DNA of 54,124 bases from an uncultured Actinomycetes bacterium (GCA_903902965.1 CAIUXE010000086.1:1-54124), one strand, 5' to 3'. Shown: positions 18,104-31,271, numbered from the stretch's first letter. Notes: generated by a model from the letters alone, not told the origin. Translations and numbers: made by a program.

Positions 18104-21100
18104 ATGTTAGATGTCAACTTTTTCGATGAGCTGAAGATCGGCCTCGCATCCGCTGAGGACATTCGCGGTTGGTCACATGGTGAAGTTAAGAAACCAGAAA
18201 CGATCAACTACCGAACCCTAAAACCTGAGAAAGATGGTTTGTTTGACGAGAAGATCTTCGGACCTACTCGCGATTGGGAGTGCTACTGCGGTAAGTACAA
18301 GCGCGTTCGCTTTAAAGGAATTGTTTGCGAGCGATGCGGTGTTGAAGTAACTCGTGCAAAAGTTCGTCGTGAACGTATGGGTCACATTGAACTAGCAGCA
18401 CCTGTAACTCACATCTGGTACTTCAAGGGAGTTCCTAGCCGTCTTGGATACTTACTGGATCTTGCACCTAAAGATCTTGAGAAAGTTATTTACTTCGCTG
18501 CGTACATGATCACTGAAGTAGATGCTGATGCTCGTCACGAAGATTTCGAGCAAAACCAAAAGAAATTGCTTAACGACAAGAAAAAGATCGAAACAAAACG
18601 CGATCTAGATCTTGATACCCGCCAGAAGAAACTCGAAGTTGATCTCTCAGCTCTTGAAGATGAAGGCGCGAAAGCAGATGCTCGTCGTAAGGTCCGCGAA
18701 AGCGCAGAACGCGAAATGAAAAATGTTCGCGATCGTGCTCAACGCGAACTTGATCGTCTGGATGAAGTTTGGGAGCGTTTCAAGAATCTTAAAGTTCAGG
18801 ATCTTGAAGGCGACGAAATGCTTTATCGTGAGATGCGCGATCGTTTCGGTATGTACTTCAAAGGTTCAATGGGTGCAGCTGCAATTAAGCACCGCTTAGA
18901 GACTTTTGATCTTGCTGCTGAAGCTGAATCACTTCGCAACATCATTGCAACTGGAAAAGGACAGAAGAAGACTCGTTCGATCAAACGTCTTCGTGTTGTT
19001 TCTTCTTTCTTAAACACATCTAATCACCCAGCATCAATGGTGTTGGATGCGGTTCCAGTTATTCCACCTGATCTTCGTCCAATGGTCCAACTAGATGGTG
19101 GACGTTTCGCGACTTCAGATCTAAATGATCTTTATCGTCGCGTAATTAACCGCAACAACCGTTTGAAGCGTCTTGCAGATCTTGGCGCACCAGAGATCAT
19201 CGTCAACAACGAGAAGCGCATGCTTCAAGAAGCTGTTGATGCGCTCTTTGATAATGGTCGTCGTGGTCGTCCAGTAACTGGCCCAGGAAACCGTGCACTT
19301 AAATCACTTTCTGACATGCTTAAAGGTAAGCAAGGCCGTTTCCGTCAGAACTTGCTAGGAAAGCGTGTTGATTACTCTGGCCGTTCAGTAATTGTTGTCG
19401 GACCACAGCTGAAACTTCATCAGTGCGGACTTCCAAAGCAGATGGCCCTTGAACTCTTCAAACCATTTGTTATGAAGCGCCTGGTTGATTTAAATCACGC
19501 ACAAAATATCAAATCAGCAAAACGTATGGTTGAGCGTGCTCGTTCAGTTGTATGGGATGTTCTTGAAGAAGTTATTTCAGAGCACCCAGTACTTCTAAAC
19601 CGCGCACCAACTCTGCACCGACTTGGTATTCAAGCATTTGAGCCACAGTTAATTGAAGGTAAAGCAATCCAGATTCACCCACTTGTTTGTACTGCATTCA
19701 ACGCAGACTTCGACGGTGATCAGATGGCTGTGCACCTTCCACTTTCTGCAGAAGCTCAAGCAGAAGCTCGCGTATTGATGCTTTCAAGCAACAATATTCT
19801 CTCTCCTGCAAATGGACGCCCAATTACTTCTCCTACACAGGACATGGTTCTTGGTTTGTACTTCTTAACTTCATATCTTGAAAATGAGAAAGGCGATGGA
19901 CGTGCATTCTCTTCAGTTTCTGAAGGAATCATGGCATTCGATCAAGGCTCACTTTCACTACAAGCTCGAATCAAAGTTCGTTTAGCAGCTGGAAGTGTTC
20001 CTCCACGTGGATTAGATGTTCCAGGTTGGGTTGAAGGAGAAGCTTTCACACTAGAAACAACTCTTGGTCGTGCATTGTTTAATGAAGTACTTCCAACAGA
20101 TTATCCATTTGTTGATTACGACGTAACTAAGAAACAACTTGGTTCCATCGTTAACGATTTAGCAGAGCGATATCCAAAAGTTGTTGTTGCGACAACACTT
20201 GATGGTTTGAAGAGCCTTGGTTTCCACTGGGCAACTCGTGCTGGCGTAACTATTGGTATCGAAGATGTGGTAACTCCTCCGCGCAAGCGCGAAATCCTCG
20301 AGTCTTATGAAAATAAGGCAGAGAAAGTTCAATCTCAGTATGAGAAGGGCTTGATCACCGATGATGAGCGTCGCCAAGAGTTAATTGAAATTTGGACCCA
20401 GGCGACAAATGAAGTTGCAAAGGCAATGGAAGAAAACTTCCCTCGTCGCAACCCAGTTTGGATGATGGTTTTCTCAGGCGCACGTGGAAACATGATGCAG
20501 GTCCGTCAGATCGCAGGTATGCGTGGACTTGTAGCAAATCCAAAGGGAGAAATTATCCCGCGTCCGATCAAATCAAACTTCCGCGAAGGTCTATCAGTAC
20601 TTGAGTACTTCATCTCAACACACGGTGCTCGTAAAGGTCTTGCAGATACAGCACTTCGTACCGCTGACTCAGGTTACTTAACTCGTCGTCTTTGCGACGT
20701 TGCACAAGATGTAATTATTCGTGAAGAAGATTGCGGAACTGATCGTGGTCTGACTCTTGAAATTGCATCTGTAAATGCAACTGGTGAGTTAGTAAAACTA
20801 GATCACGTCGAGTCATCTGTTTACTCACGTAACTTGGCTGAAGATATTGTTGTTAGCGGGCAGACAATTGCAATCGCTAATTCAGATCTTGGCGATGTAC
20901 TTATTGATCGCTTACTAGCTGCAGGAATTCAAGAAGTAAAAGTTCGCTCAGTACTAACTTGCGAGAGCAAAGTTGGACAGTGTGCAGCTTGTTACGGACG
21001 TTCACTTGCATCTGGTCACTTAGTAGATGTCGGCGAAGCAGTCGGAATCATTGCAGCGCAATCAATTGGTGAGCCAGGAACGCAGTTAACAATGCGTACC

Positions 21101-21985
21101 TTCCACACCGGTGGTGCGGTAAACGAAGCCGGAGATATCACACACGGTCTTCCTCGTATTGTTGAACTTTTCGAAGCGCGTGAACCAAAAGGTAAAGCGC
21201 CAATCGCAGAGTACGCAGGACGAATCACATTTGAAGAGGATCCAAAAAATCCAACCGGTAAGCGCTTAGTTCTAACTCCAGATAATGGAAGCGAAGAAGT
21301 TGCTTATCCAGTTTCACGTTCTCGTAAGTTATTAGTTAACGACGGAGATCGTGTTGAAGTTGGACAACGTTTACTTCTTGGTGCAATTGATCCAAAGGAT
21401 GTACTTCGTATCCTTGGACCACGTGCAACACAAGTACACCTTTGCGAAGAGATCCAATCTGTTTATCGCTCACAGGGTGTTGCTATTCACGATAAGCACA
21501 TTGAAGTTATCGTGCGACAGATGCTTAAGCGGATCACCATTCTTGAAGCTGGTAACGCCAACTTCTTGCCAGGTGAACTTGTGGAGCGCGGTCGTTTCGA
21601 AACTGAGAACCGTCGCGTCGTAGCAAATAGCGGAACTCCTGCTTCTGGTCGTGCCGAGTTGATGGGTATCACCAAGGCATCCCTTGCTACTGAATCATGG
21701 TTGTCAGCTGCTTCATTCCAAGAGACCACTCGAGTATTGACCGATGCCGCCTTGGGCGAGCGCCGCGATAACTTGGTCGGCCTCAAAGAGAATGTGATCA
21801 TCGGCAAGCTAATTCCAGCTGGAACTGGCCTAGCCCGTTACCGAAATGTCCGAGTTGAGCCTACTGAGGCAGCAAAGGCAGCGGTTTATGCGGCATATGA
21901 CGAGTACGACTTCACCCCATTTGAGAGCCAAGGCTCCGGTGAGGCGGTCCGTCTCGACGAGTTTGAGGTAGATAACCGCTCGTAA
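18104..21985 (+). CDS. rpoC: DNA-directed RNA polymerase subunit beta'
   Basis: [21 protein letters not shown]...[23 protein letters not shown] zinc site, [16 protein letters not shown] catalytic motif. Confidence 0.99.
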   Translation: MLDVNFFDELKIGLASAEDIRGWSHGEVKKPETINYRTLKPEKDGLFDEKIFGPTRDWECYCGKYKRVRFKGIVCERCGVEVTRAKVRRERMGHIELAAPVTHIWYFKGVPSRLGYLLDLAPKDLEKVIYFAAYMITEVDADARHEDFEQNQKKLLNDKKKIETKRDLDLDTRQKKLEVDLSALEDEGAKADARRKVRESAEREMKNVRDRAQRELDRLDEVWERFKNLKVQDLEGDEMLYREMRDRFGMYFKGSMGAAAIKHRLETFDLAAEAESLRNIIATGKGQKKTRSIKRLRVVSSFLNTSNHPASMVLDAVPVIPPDLRPMVQLDGGRFATSDLNDLYRRVINRNNRLKRLADLGAPEIIVNNEKRMLQEAVDALFDNGRRGRPVTGPGNRALKSLSDMLKGKQGRFRQNLLGKRVDYSGRSVIVVGPQLKLHQCGLPKQMALELFKPFVMKRLVDLNHAQNIKSAKRMVERARSVVWDVLEEVISEHPVLLNRAPTLHRLGIQAFEPQLIEGKAIQIHPLVCTAFNADFDGDQMAVHLPLSAEAQAEARVLMLSSNNILSPANGRPITSPTQDMVLGLYFLTSYLENEKGDGRAFSSVSEGIMAFDQGSLSLQARIKVRLAAGSVPPRGLDVPGWVEGEAFTLETTLGRALFNEVLPTDYPFVDYDVTKKQLGSIVNDLAERYPKVVVATTLDGLKSLGFHWATRAGVTIGIEDVVTPPRKREILESYENKAEKVQSQYEKGLITDDERRQELIEIWTQATNEVAKAMEENFPRRNPVWMMVFSGARGNMMQVRQIAGMRGLVANPKGEIIPRPIKSNFREGLSVLEYFISTHGARKGLADTALRTADSGYLTRRLCDVAQDVIIREEDCGTDRGLTLEIASVNATGELVKLDHVESSVYSRNLAEDIVVSGQTIAIANSDLGDVLIDRLLAAGIQEVKVRSVLTCESKVGQCAACYGRSLASGHLVDVGEAVGIIAAQSIGEPGTQLTMRTFHTGGAVNEAGDITHGLPRIVELFEAREPKGKAPIAEYAGRITFEEDPKNPTGKRLVLTPDNGSEEVAYPVSRSRKLLVNDGDRVEVGQRLLLGAIDPKDVLRILGPRATQVHLCEEIQSVYRSQGVAIHDKHIEVIVRQMLKRITILEAGNANFLPGELVERGRFETENRRVVANSGTPASGRAELMGITKASLATESWLSAASFQETTRVLTDAALGERRDNLVGLKENVIIGKLIPAGTGLARYRNVRVEPTEAAKAAVYAAYDEYDFTPFESQGSGEAVRLDEFEVDNRS

Positions 21986-22007
21986 GGGCGGTCATTACCT
22001 ACCCGTT

Positions 22008-22041
22008 TTGACCAGGCGAGAGTGGTTCGGCTACTCTCGCC
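22008..22041 (+). promoter_or_regulatory. Candidate promoter for rpsL operon (TTGACC-18-TACTCT) overlapping a 9-bp hairpin
   Basis: TTGACC 22008-22013, TACTCT 22032-22037; GGCGAGAGT (22015-22023) pairs with ACTCTCGCC (22033-22041). Confidence 0.5.
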
Positions 22042-22098
22042 CTACTGAAAACAGCCCGCACTGACTTTTTGTTTGTGTAGCAATCGGTGGTGAATACG

Positions 22099-22123
22099 AC
22101 ACACCCGACCGCGTGGGTCGGAG
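22099..22123 (+). promoter_or_regulatory. rpsL 5' leader hairpin
   Basis: CACACCCGACCGCGTGGGTCGGAG: CCGACC-gcgtg-GGTCGG stem in the 5' UTR of rpsL. Confidence 0.5.
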
Positions 22124-22171
22124 ATAGTGCAAGAAGTGAAGTACTAGTAATTAAAGAGGAGAGGTAAACGC

Positions 22172-22546
22172 ATGCCAACGATTCAGCAGTTGGTCCGGAA
22201 AGGGCGCGCAGAGAAGAGTTCGAAGACGAACACTCCTGCACTAAAAGGCAGCCCACAACGGCGCGGTGTTTGCACGCGCGTTTACACAACTACTCCTAAG
22301 AAGCCAAACTCTGCGCTTCGTAAAGTGGCACGTGTTCGACTAACTAGTGGCATTGAAATTACTGCTTACATTCCAGGTGAAGGTCACAACTTGCAAGAGC
22401 ACTCAATCGTGCTTGTTCGTGGTGGTCGTGTAAAAGATCTTCCTGGTGTTCGTTACAAAATTATTCGCGGCTCATTAGATACCCAAGGTGTAAAGAATCG
22501 TAAGCAATCACGTAGCCGTTACGGTGCAAAGAAGGAGAAGAAGTAA
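22172..22546 (+). CDS. rpsL: 30S ribosomal protein S12
   Basis: [12 protein letters not shown]...[18 protein letters not shown]...[17 protein letters not shown]. Confidence 0.99.
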   Translation: MPTIQQLVRKGRAEKSSKTNTPALKGSPQRRGVCTRVYTTTPKKPNSALRKVARVRLTSGIEITAYIPGEGHNLQEHSIVLVRGGRVKDLPGVRYKIIRGSLDTQGVKNRKQSRSRYGAKKEKK

Positions 22547-23016
22547 TGCCACGTAAAGGTCCCGCTCCGAAGAGCCCAGTAATTGCCGATCCGGTTTACA
22601 ACTCACCAGTTGTTACTGCGCTTATTAATAAAATTTTGCTTGATGGCAAGCGTTCAACTGCAGAACAAATTGTTTACGATGCGCTTGAAGGTTGCCGCGA
22701 AAAATCTGGTGCCGATCCGCTAATCACATTGAAGCGCGCACTAGACAACATTAAGCCAGCACTTGAAGTACGTAGCCGTCGTGTTGGTGGAGCTACTTAT
22801 CAGATTCCAGTTGAAGTTAAAGCTGCACGTTCAACCGCGCTTGCACTCCGTTGGCTCGTAACTTATTCACGTCTTCGTCGTGAAAAGACAATGGCAGAGC
22901 GTTTAATGAATGAATTAGTTGACGCAAGTAATGGTTTAGGCGCATCTGTAAAGAAGCGCGAAGACACTCACAAAATGGCAGAAGCTAACAAGGCTTTTGC
23001 TCACTATCGCTGGTAA
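22546..23016 (+). CDS. rpsG: 30S ribosomal protein S7
   Basis: MPRKGPAPK...[22 protein letters not shown]...[20 protein letters not shown]. Confidence 0.99.
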   Translation: MPRKGPAPKSPVIADPVYNSPVVTALINKILLDGKRSTAEQIVYDALEGCREKSGADPLITLKRALDNIKPALEVRSRRVGGATYQIPVEVKAARSTALALRWLVTYSRLRREKTMAERLMNELVDASNGLGASVKKREDTHKMAEANKAFAHYRW

Positions 23017-23033
23017 TAAGGAGCACTGAGAAC

Positions 23034-25136
23034 GTGGCTGTAGATACTGCAATCGAGCTCGCCAAGGTCCGTAACATCGGGATCATGGCGCATATCGACG
23101 CTGGCAAAACCACCACAACTGAGCGCATTCTTTTTTACACCGGAATCAATTACAAAATTGGTGAGGTGCACGAAGGTGCCGCAACGATGGACTGGATGGA
23201 GCAGGAACAAGAGCGTGGAATCACGATCACCTCTGCTGCAACAACCTGCATGTGGGATGAGCACTTAATTAATATTATTGACACACCTGGCCACGTAGAT
23301 TTCACCGTAGAAGTAGAGCGTTCACTTCGCGTACTTGATGGTGCTGTAGCTGTGTTTGATGGTGTTGCCGGTGTTGAACCTCAATCAGAGACTGTATGGC
23401 GTCAAGCAGATCGTTACAACGTACCTCGTATTTGTTTTGTTAATAAACTAGATCGCACAGGTGCAAATTTTGATATGTGCGTTGACATGATTAAAACTCG
23501 TTTAAATGCAATTCCACTTGTTCTACAAATTCCAATCGGAGCAGAAATTGATTTCCTTGGAGTTGTCGATCTAATTGCAATGAAAGCACTTGTATGGCCA
23601 GGAGAGACAAAGAAGGGTGAGGATTACCTCGTCGAAGAGATTCCAGCTGATCTTGCAACAAAAGCTGCTGAAGCTCGTCACGCACTTGTTGAAACTCTTT
23701 CAGAAAATGATGACATTCTTATGGAGAAATACCTTGAAGGTGTTGCACCAACTGAAGAAGAGATCATCGCCGGAATTCGTCGTGCAACTCTTGCTGACAA
23801 AATTACTCCAGTACTTTGTGGTTCTGCATTTAAGAACAAAGGCGTACAGCCAATGCTTGATGCAGTAACTCGTTACCTTCCAAGCCCACTAGATGTTTCC
23901 GGAATTGTCGGTCACAAGATGGGTGATAGCTCAGTTGAGATTTTACGTAAGCCAGATCAGAAAGAACCTTTCTCTGCTCTTGCATTTAAAATCATGAGCG
24001 ATCCACACCTTGGAAAATTAACATTTGTTCGCGTTTACTCTGGCGTTCTTGAGACTGGTACTCCAATTCTCAACAGCACCAAAGATCGCAAAGAACGCGT
24101 TGGAAAGATTTATCAGATGCACGCAAATAAGCGCGAAGAGCGTGAGACTGCTGTAGCTGGAATGATCGTTGCAGTTATGGGTCTTAAGGACACCACAACC
24201 GGTGAAACACTTTGCGATCCTGCAAATCCAGTAATTCTAGAATCTATGGATTTCCCAGATCCAGTTCTGCACATTGCAATTGAGCCAAAGACAAAAGGCG
24301 ATCAAGAAAAACTTGGTATGGCGATCCAACGTCTTGCTGAAGAAGATCCAACTTTCCATGTTCGTACAGATGAAGAGACTGGCCAAACCATCATTGCTGG
24401 TATGGGCGAGCTTCACTTAGAAATTTTGGTTGACCGCATGCGTCGCGAATTTAAAGTGGAAGCAAATGTTGGTAAGCCACAGGTTGCTTACCGCGAAACT
24501 CTTCGTAAAGCAGTTGAACGTCACGATTACACCCACAAAAAACAAACAGGTGGATCTGGTCAGTTCGCAAAGATTCAAATTGCAGTTCACCCACTTCCAT
24601 CAGGTACTGAAGGCGGATATGAATTCGTCAACAAAGTAACCGGTGGTCGTATTCCACGGGAGTACATCCCTTCAGTTGATGCCGGTTGCCAAGAGGCCAT
24701 GCAAAGTGGTCCGCTAGCTGGTTATCCACTTGTAGATGTACAAGTCACTCTTCTTGATGGCGCTTACCACGATGTTGACTCATCGGAGTTGGCCTTCAAG
24801 ATTGCTGGAATCGCAGCATTTAAGGAAGCAGCAAAACTTGCTGGTCCGGTATTGCTTGAGCCAGTTATGTCTGTCGAAGTCATTACCCCTGAAGATTTCA
24901 TGGGCGATGTAATCGGCGATTTGAATAGTCGTCGTGGTCAGATTCAGGCCATGGACGAGAGATCAGGTGCTCGTATTGTTAAAGCAATTGTGCCGCTTTC
25001 AGAGATGTTCGGTTATGTCGGAGATCTTCGAAGCAAGACACAAGGCCGCGCAAGTTACAGCATGCAATTCGACTCATATGCAGAAGTTCCGGCAAATGTG
25101 GCGAAAGAGATCGTTGCAAAGGTCCGGGGCGAGTAG
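23034..25136 (+). CDS. fusA: Elongation factor G
   Basis: [52 protein letters not shown] start. Confidence 0.99.
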   Translation: MAVDTAIELAKVRNIGIMAHIDAGKTTTTERILFYTGINYKIGEVHEGAATMDWMEQEQERGITITSAATTCMWDEHLINIIDTPGHVDFTVEVERSLRVLDGAVAVFDGVAGVEPQSETVWRQADRYNVPRICFVNKLDRTGANFDMCVDMIKTRLNAIPLVLQIPIGAEIDFLGVVDLIAMKALVWPGETKKGEDYLVEEIPADLATKAAEARHALVETLSENDDILMEKYLEGVAPTEEEIIAGIRRATLADKITPVLCGSAFKNKGVQPMLDAVTRYLPSPLDVSGIVGHKMGDSSVEILRKPDQKEPFSALAFKIMSDPHLGKLTFVRVYSGVLETGTPILNSTKDRKERVGKIYQMHANKREERETAVAGMIVAVMGLKDTTTGETLCDPANPVILESMDFPDPVLHIAIEPKTKGDQEKLGMAIQRLAEEDPTFHVRTDEETGQTIIAGMGELHLEILVDRMRREFKVEANVGKPQVAYRETLRKAVERHDYTHKKQTGGSGQFAKIQIAVHPLPSGTEGGYEFVNKVTGGRIPREYIPSVDAGCQEAMQSGPLAGYPLVDVQVTLLDGAYHDVDSSELAFKIAGIAAFKEAAKLAGPVLLEPVMSVEVITPEDFMGDVIGDLNSRRGQIQAMDERSGARIVKAIVPLSEMFGYVGDLRSKTQGRASYSMQFDSYAEVPANVAKEIVAKVRGE

Positions 25137-25190
25137 TCCTACCAGTCCTAAAAAGGCAGTTCAACTAAACCGATTAACTAGGAGGTCACA

Positions 25191-26384
25191 GTGGCGAAGG
25201 CAAAGTTCGAGCGTACAAAGCCGCACGTCAATATCGGCACCATCGGTCACATTGACCACGGTAAGACCACTCTTACTGCGGCAATTTCCAAGGTGCTTCA
25301 CGACAAATATCCAGATGTAAACCCATTCACACCATTTGATCAGATCGACAAGGCGCCAGAAGAGCGTCAGCGCGGTATCACTATCTCGATCGCTCACATT
25401 GAGTACCAGACCGAGAAGCGTCACTATGCGCACGTCGACTGTCCAGGTCACGCCGACTACATCAAAAATATGATCACCGGCGCTGCACAGATGGATGGAG
25501 CAATTCTTGTAGTTGCAGCAACTGATGGTCCAATGCCACAGACAAAAGAGCACGTACTACTTGCTCGTCAGGTTGGCGTACCAGCAATTGTTGTTGCACT
25601 TAATAAGTCCGACATGGTTGATGATGAAGAAATTTTGGAACTAGTTGAGATGGAAGTTCGCGAACTTCTCTCACTATATGAGTTCCCAGGAGACACCATC
25701 CCAGTCGTACGCGTATCAGCACTTAAAGCACTCGAAGGAGATGCAAAGTGGGCTGAAGCTCTTATGGGTCTGATGGCTGCAGTAGATGAGTCAATCCCAA
25801 CCCCAGAGCGTGAAATCGACAAACCATTCCTTATGCCAGTTGAAGATGTTTTCACAATCACTGGTCGCGGAACTGTTGTCACCGGTCGTATTGAGCGCGG
25901 CATCGTTAAGGTCAACGAAGAAATCGAAATCGTTGGAATTAAAGAAGCATCACAAAAGACCACCGTTACCGGCGTTGAAATGTTCCGCAAGCTTCTTGAT
26001 GAAGGTCGCGCGGGCGAAAACGTTGGACTTCTTCTACGTGGAACCAAGCGTGAAGATGTTGAGCGCGGTCAAGTGTGTTGCAAGCCAGGATCAATTACTC
26101 CACACACTGATTTTGATGCCAGCGTTTACATCCTTTCAAAGGATGAAGGCGGACGTCACACACCATTCTTCGACAACTACCGTCCACAGTTCTACTTCCG
26201 CACTACTGACGTCACCGGCGTCGTAACGCTTCCAAGTGGAACCGAAATGGTTATGCCTGGCGATAACACTGAGCTGAAGGTTGCACTTATTCAGCCAATC
26301 GCTATGGAAGAAGGATTGCGTTTTGCGATTCGTGAAGGTGGCCGCACTGTTGGTGCCGGTCGCGTTGTAAAGATCAATAAGTAA
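25191..26384 (+). CDS. tuf: Elongation factor Tu
   Basis: [50 protein letters not shown] start. Confidence 0.99.
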   Translation: MAKAKFERTKPHVNIGTIGHIDHGKTTLTAAISKVLHDKYPDVNPFTPFDQIDKAPEERQRGITISIAHIEYQTEKRHYAHVDCPGHADYIKNMITGAAQMDGAILVVAATDGPMPQTKEHVLLARQVGVPAIVVALNKSDMVDDEEILELVEMEVRELLSLYEFPGDTIPVVRVSALKALEGDAKWAEALMGLMAAVDESIPTPEREIDKPFLMPVEDVFTITGRGTVVTGRIERGIVKVNEEIEIVGIKEASQKTTVTGVEMFRKLLDEGRAGENVGLLLRGTKREDVERGQVCCKPGSITPHTDFDASVYILSKDEGGRHTPFFDNYRPQFYFRTTDVTGVVTLPSGTEMVMPGDNTELKVALIQPIAMEEGLRFAIREGGRTVGAGRVVKINK

Positions 26385-26433
26385 TTAATTAACAAACAGT
26401 TGTAATTAAGCAAGCGAGAGGAGGGCGAGGAGC

Positions 26434-26742
26434 ATGGCGGGTCAAAAGATTCGAATTCGGCTCAAGGCCTATGACCATGAGGTGATTGACTCTTCGGCGA
26501 AAAAAATCGTCGAAACAGTTGAGCGCACAGGTGCAAAGGTTGCCGGACCAGTTCCACTGCCTACAGAGCGGAATTCATTTTGTGTAATCCGTTCACCGCA
26601 CAAGTACAAAGACAGTCGTGAGCATTTTGAAATGCGCACCCATAAGCGTTTGATCGACATCATCGATCCAACGCCTAAGACTGTTGATTCCTTGATGCGA
26701 CTCGACCTCCCTGCTGGCGTCGACATTGAGATTAAGTTGTAG
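26434..26742 (+). CDS. rpsJ: 30S ribosomal protein S10
   Basis: [41 protein letters not shown]. Confidence 0.99.
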   Translation: MAGQKIRIRLKAYDHEVIDSSAKKIVETVERTGAKVAGPVPLPTERNSFCVIRSPHKYKDSREHFEMRTHKRLIDIIDPTPKTVDSLMRLDLPAGVDIEIKL

Positions 26743-26754
26743 GGGTAGAAAAAA

Positions 26755-27420
26755 ATGACACTAATTAGTACTCACCCACACACCCGAAAGGGCATTCTTG
26801 GCACAAAGCTAGGAATGACTCAAGTCTTCGATGCAAATAATCGGATTGTTCCGGTAACTGTTATTCAAGCTGGACCATGTGCAATTACGTTAATCCGCAC
26901 TCTTGAAAAAGATGGATATAGCGCAATTCAAATTGCATACGGTTCTATTGATCCACGCAAAGTTACTAAGCCACTTGCTGGTCACTTTGCAAAAGCTGGA
27001 GTTACTCCTCGCCGCTCTGTTGCTGAGATTCGTTTAGATGATGTCTCGGCATATGAAGTTGGCGGAGAAATTAACGCAGATATCTTTGCTGCTGGAGATC
27101 TAGTTGATGTAACTGGAACCAGCACTGGTAAAGGAACTGCCGGTGTAATGAAGCGTCACGGTTTCGGTGGTTTAGGTGCATCGCACGGTGTTGATCGTAA
27201 GCACCGTATGCCTGGATCAATCGGAGCATGTGCAACACCAGGTCGCGTATTTAAAGGTTTAAAAATGGCTGGACGTATGGGAAATGAAAAAGTCACGACT
27301 CAGAGTCTGACTCTCCACGCAGTTGATACCGAAAAGGGTTACCTATTAATTAAAGGTTCAGTCCCTGGTCCAATTGGTGGCTTAATTCTTGTTCGTGCCG
27401 CAGCGAAGGCAGGTGCGTAA
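26755..27420 (+). CDS. rplC: 50S ribosomal protein L3
   Basis: [14 protein letters not shown]...[46 protein letters not shown]. Confidence 0.99.
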   Translation: MTLISTHPHTRKGILGTKLGMTQVFDANNRIVPVTVIQAGPCAITLIRTLEKDGYSAIQIAYGSIDPRKVTKPLAGHFAKAGVTPRRSVAEIRLDDVSAYEVGGEINADIFAAGDLVDVTGTSTGKGTAGVMKRHGFGGLGASHGVDRKHRMPGSIGACATPGRVFKGLKMAGRMGNEKVTTQSLTLHAVDTEKGYLLIKGSVPGPIGGLILVRAAAKAGA

Positions 27421-28070
27421 TGTCATTAACAATTGAGATTAAAAACGCAGCTGGAAAAGCTGCCGGAAGCATTGATCTTCCAGCAGAACTTTTCGATGTA
27501 CAGACCAACGTTCCATTGATTCACCAAGTTGTAGTTGCTCAACTTGCTGCTGCCCGTCAGGGAACCAGCAAAGTTAAGAACCGTGGTGAAGTAAGTGGTG
27601 GTGGAAAGAAACCGTTCAAGCAGAAAGGAACTGGTCGTGCTCGTCAGGGCTCAACCCGTTCTCCTAATCAGCGTCACGGTGGAGTTTCACACGGTCCAGT
27701 ACCTCGTTCATTTGCACAACGGACTCCAAAGAAAATGATTGCTGCAGCACTACGCGGACTTTTGTCTGATCGCGCTCGCAATTCACGGATTCACGTTGTC
27801 ACTGAAATTTTGGCTAGTGAGTCTCCTTCAACAAAAGGTGCACTTGCCGCAGTTCGTCAATTCTCAGATCGCAAACAACTTCTCGTTGTAATTTCACGTG
27901 AAGAAGTAGATGCATGGAGAAGTTTGCGAAATGCAACCGATATGCATTTGATCGTTCCAGATCAACTAAATGCTTACGATGTCGTTAAATCAGATGATGT
28001 TGTGTTTACACATCAAGCGATTAAAGATTTCCTAGCAGCTCGTGCCGAGAAAGCAGAGGTGAGCGCATAA
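27420..28070 (+). CDS. rplD: 50S ribosomal protein L4
   Basis: [39 protein letters not shown]. Confidence 0.99.
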   Translation: MSLTIEIKNAAGKAAGSIDLPAELFDVQTNVPLIHQVVVAQLAAARQGTSKVKNRGEVSGGGKKPFKQKGTGRARQGSTRSPNQRHGGVSHGPVPRSFAQRTPKKMIAAALRGLLSDRARNSRIHVVTEILASESPSTKGALAAVRQFSDRKQLLVVISREEVDAWRSLRNATDMHLIVPDQLNAYDVVKSDDVVFTHQAIKDFLAARAEKAEVSA

Positions 28071-28366
28071 TGAGTAGAGATCATCGCTCAGTACTTTTTT
28101 CACCAGTAGTTTCAGAGAAGTCTTATGGACTACTTGATGAAAATAAATACACCTTCTTGGTTGCAACGGATGCAAATAAGACCGAGATCAAGATCGCGGT
28201 TGAAAAAGTCTTCGGAGTGAAGGTGCTTAGTGTCAATACCTTGAACCGTAAAGGTAAGACCAAGCGCACTCGTTTCGGTATGGGTAGTCGAAGTGATACC
28301 AAGCGCGCGATCGTACAAATCGCTGCTGGGGATCGCATCGATATCTTCGGCGGACCAGTCTCCTAA
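28070..28366 (+). CDS. rplW: 50S ribosomal protein L23
   Basis: [42 protein letters not shown]. Confidence 0.98.
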   Translation: MSRDHRSVLFSPVVSEKSYGLLDENKYTFLVATDANKTEIKIAVEKVFGVKVLSVNTLNRKGKTKRTRFGMGSRSDTKRAIVQIAAGDRIDIFGGPVS

Positions 28367-28390
28367 GAATTTAGAAAAGAGAATCTACTA

Positions 28391-29224
28391 ATGGGAATTC
28401 GTAAGTTAAAGCCGACAACACCGGGCCAACGTGGCATGAGCGTTTCCGACTTTGCTGAAATTACTCGTACAACCCCAGAGAAATCTTTGGTTCGTCCGAT
28501 TCACAGCAAAGGTGGACGTAACTCTGCTGGACGCATCACTGTTCGCCACCAAGGTGGAGGACACAAGCGTGCCTATCGCTTAATTGATTTTGTTCGCAAT
28601 GACAAAGATGGTGTGCCAGCGAAGGTCGCTCATATTGAGTATGACCCAAACCGCACAGCTCGCATCGCACTTCTGCATTACGCAGATGGCGAAAAGCGTT
28701 ACATCATTGCTCCAAACAATTTAGAGCAAGGTGCTGTTATTGAAAACGGCCCAAGTGCAGATATCAAGCCAGGAAATAACTTGCCACTTCGTAACATTCC
28801 TGTTGGAACTGTGGTTCACGCAATTGAAATTCGTCCTGGTGGAGGAGCAAAGATTGCTCGTTCTGCTGGTGCAAGTGTTCAACTTGTTGCAAAAGAAGGA
28901 GCTTGGGCACAACTACGTATGCCATCAGGTGAAGTGCGAAATGTAGATGTACGTTGTCGCGCAACCATCGGCACAGTTGGTAACGCTGAACAATCAAATA
29001 TTAATTTTGGCAAGGCCGGAAGAATGCGTTGGAAGGGTCGTCGTCCAACGGTTCGTGGTGTTGTTATGAACCCAGTTGATCACCCACATGGTGGTGGTGA
29101 AGGTAAAACTTCTGGTGGCCGTCACCCGGTTACACCTTGGGGTAAGCCTGAAGGTCGCACGCGTAAGAAGAAAGCTAGCGATCAACAAATCGTCCGCCGT
29201 CGTCCGAAGAACAAGAAGCGATAG
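28391..29224 (+). CDS. rplB: 50S ribosomal protein L2
   Basis: [26 protein letters not shown]...[31 protein letters not shown]. Confidence 0.99.
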   Translation: MGIRKLKPTTPGQRGMSVSDFAEITRTTPEKSLVRPIHSKGGRNSAGRITVRHQGGGHKRAYRLIDFVRNDKDGVPAKVAHIEYDPNRTARIALLHYADGEKRYIIAPNNLEQGAVIENGPSADIKPGNNLPLRNIPVGTVVHAIEIRPGGGAKIARSAGASVQLVAKEGAWAQLRMPSGEVRNVDVRCRATIGTVGNAEQSNINFGKAGRMRWKGRRPTVRGVVMNPVDHPHGGGEGKTSGGRHPVTPWGKPEGRTRKKKASDQQIVRRRPKNKKR

Positions 29225-29233
29225 GAACCTTCG

Positions 29234-29521
29234 ATGCCACGTAGCTTAAAAAAAGGTCCATTTGTGGACTCACACCTTTCCAAAAAGGTTGAGGCGCAAA
29301 ATGAGAAGAACACGAAAAATGTCATCAAGACATGGTCTCGTCGTTCGATGATCACTCCGGACATGATCGGTCACACCATCGCTGTTCATGATGGTCGCAA
29401 GCACATACCTGTCTTTGTTACTGAAGCAATGATTGGTCACAAACTCGGTGAGTTTGCACCAACTCGTACCTTCAAAGGTCACATTAAAGGCGACGATCGG
29501 AGGGCCAAGCGTGTCATCTAA
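29234..29521 (+). CDS. rpsS: 30S ribosomal protein S19
   Basis: [15 protein letters not shown]...[28 protein letters not shown]. Confidence 0.99.
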   Translation: MPRSLKKGPFVDSHLSKKVEAQNEKNTKNVIKTWSRRSMITPDMIGHTIAVHDGRKHIPVFVTEAMIGHKLGEFAPTRTFKGHIKGDDRRAKRVI

Positions 29522-29882
29522 TACTGAAGCAATTTCGGCTCGCGCAATCTTGCGTGATGTCCGTATTACTCCTCAAAAAGCACGACGGGTTATCGATTTA
29601 ATCCGTGGCGTTAAAGCAGATGAGGCACTTTCGATCCTGAAGTTTGCTCCACAAGCAGCAGGAGATGTTTTCTACAAGTTAGTTGCATCAGCAGTTGCAA
29701 ATGCAAAACAAAAAGATCCAAACATTCGTGATGCATCAGAGCTTTGGATTACTGAAGCTTATGTAAATGATGGAGTGACGTTAAAGCGTTTCCGTCCACG
29801 TGCCCAAGGTCGCGCTTTCCAAATTTTGAAGCGTACAAGCCACATAACTGTTGTTGTGTCTGAAGTTCGGGGGGCCAAGTAA
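29511..29882 (+). CDS. rplV: 50S ribosomal protein L22
   Basis: GTG at 29511 ([33 protein letters not shown]...) after an AGGAGGG-like RBS preferred over listed 29433; overlaps the rpsS end. Confidence 0.95.
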   Translation: MSSNTEAISARAILRDVRITPQKARRVIDLIRGVKADEALSILKFAPQAAGDVFYKLVASAVANAKQKDPNIRDASELWITEAYVNDGVTLKRFRPRAQGRAFQILKRTSHITVVVSEVRGAK

Positions 29883-30637
29883 TGGGTCAAAAGATAAATC
29901 CATACGGCTTCCGTCTGGGAATCACAACCGAATTTAAATCTCGTTGGTACACCGACAAGATGTACAAGGCATATGTTGGTGAAGATATTGCAATTCGTCG
30001 CATGCTAGATAAGGGCATGGAGCGTGCTGGAATTTCACGTGTTGAAATCGAGCGTACCCGTGAACGTGTTCGCATCGACATTCACACTGCACGTCCTGGC
30101 ATCGTTATCGGTCGCCGTGGAATGGAAGCAGATCGTCTTCGCATGGATCTTGAGAAGTTAACCGGAAAGCAAGTTCAATTAAATATTCTTGAAGTTAAGA
30201 ATCCAGAAATTGATGCGCAACTCGTTGCTCAAGGTGTTGCAGAACAACTTGCAAGCCGTGTTTCTTTCCGTCGTGCAATGCGTAAGTCAATGCAGACTGC
30301 ACTTAAATCTGGTGCTAAAGGAATTCGTGTTCAATGTAATGGTCGTCTTGGTGGAGCAGAAATGTCTCGCTCTGAGTTCTACCGTGAAGGTCGCGTTCCG
30401 CTACATACATTGCGCGCAGATATTGATTACGGTTTCTATGAAGCAAAAACTACTTTCGGTCGCATCGGTGTAAAAGTTTGGATCTACAAAGGTGACATTC
30501 TTGAGACTCGTGCAACTCGTCAAGCAGAAGCATTAGCTGCTGCTCGTACAGGTGCAGCTCGAGGAAGTTCAGCTCGCGGACCTGCTGGTCCAGTTGCTCC
30601 AGAAGCAGCACCAGTTGTTGAAGGAGGACAGGCCTAA
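29882..30637 (+). CDS. rpsC: 30S ribosomal protein S3
   Basis: [23 protein letters not shown]...[20 protein letters not shown]. Confidence 0.99.
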   Translation: MGQKINPYGFRLGITTEFKSRWYTDKMYKAYVGEDIAIRRMLDKGMERAGISRVEIERTRERVRIDIHTARPGIVIGRRGMEADRLRMDLEKLTGKQVQLNILEVKNPEIDAQLVAQGVAEQLASRVSFRRAMRKSMQTALKSGAKGIRVQCNGRLGGAEMSRSEFYREGRVPLHTLRADIDYGFYEAKTTFGRIGVKVWIYKGDILETRATRQAEALAAARTGAARGSSARGPAGPVAPEAAPVVEGGQA

Positions 30638-31050
30638 TGTTGATTCCTCGTAAAGTTAAATTCCGTAAGCCGCACCACCCATCTCGTTCAGGTGCGTCAA
30701 AAGGTGGAACTGCAGTCTCTTTCGGAGATTTCGGAATCCAAGCTCTTGAACCTGCTTACGTAACTAACCGTCAGATTGAGGCAGCGCGTATCGCGATGAC
30801 TCGTCACATTAAACGTGGTGGAAAAGTTTGGATCAATATTTATCCAGATGTTCCATTAACAAAAAAACCAGCTGAAACTCGTATGGGTTCCGGTAAAGGT
30901 TCACCAGAATGGTGGATCGCAAACGTCAAGCCAGGTCGCGTGATGTTTGAGATCTCTGGTGTCACTGAGGCTATTGCTACTGAAGCAATGACTCGTGCAA
31001 TCCATAAATTGCCAATGAAGTGCCGCATCGTTCGACGTGAGGAGGCGTAA
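30637..31050 (+). CDS. rplP: 50S ribosomal protein L16
   Basis: [15 protein letters not shown]...[40 protein letters not shown]. Confidence 0.99.
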   Translation: MLIPRKVKFRKPHHPSRSGASKGGTAVSFGDFGIQALEPAYVTNRQIEAARIAMTRHIKRGGKVWINIYPDVPLTKKPAETRMGSGKGSPEWWIANVKPGRVMFEISGVTEAIATEAMTRAIHKLPMKCRIVRREEA

Positions 31051-31271
31051 TGGCTAACAACGTGAATGAAGTTCTACGAGCGCTATCCATTGACGAATTA
31101 GAGGCCAAACTGCGCGAATCGAAGGAAGAGTTATTCAACCTTCGTTTCCAAGCAGCAACTGGTCAACTAGAAAGCCATGGTCGCTTAACCGCGGTCCGCA
31201 AAGAGATTGCGCGTATCTACACGATCATGCGCGAACGTGAATTAGGAATTGGTATCGGGGGTGCTGCATGA
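31050..31271 (+). CDS. rpmC: 50S ribosomal protein L29
   Basis: [48 protein letters not shown]. Confidence 0.97.
   Translation: MANNVNEVLRALSIDELEAKLRESKEELFNLRFQAATGQLESHGRLTAVRKEIARIYTIMRERELGIGIGGAA

Noticed and set aside
22172-22546. Possible streptomycin-resistance allele in rpsL
   Set aside because: Residues around the classical sites read TPKKPNS and GGRVKDLPG, the wild-type lysines.
25161-26047. Minus-strand ORFs of 130 and 159 aa opposite tuf
   Set aside because: Antisense to EF-Tu with low-complexity Ser/Thr/Arg composition typical of shadow frames.
29433-29510. N-terminal extension of rplV in the ORF track
   Set aside because: It overlaps the conserved rpsS end; GTG at 29511 with an AGGAGGG-type RBS fits the known L22 N-terminus.
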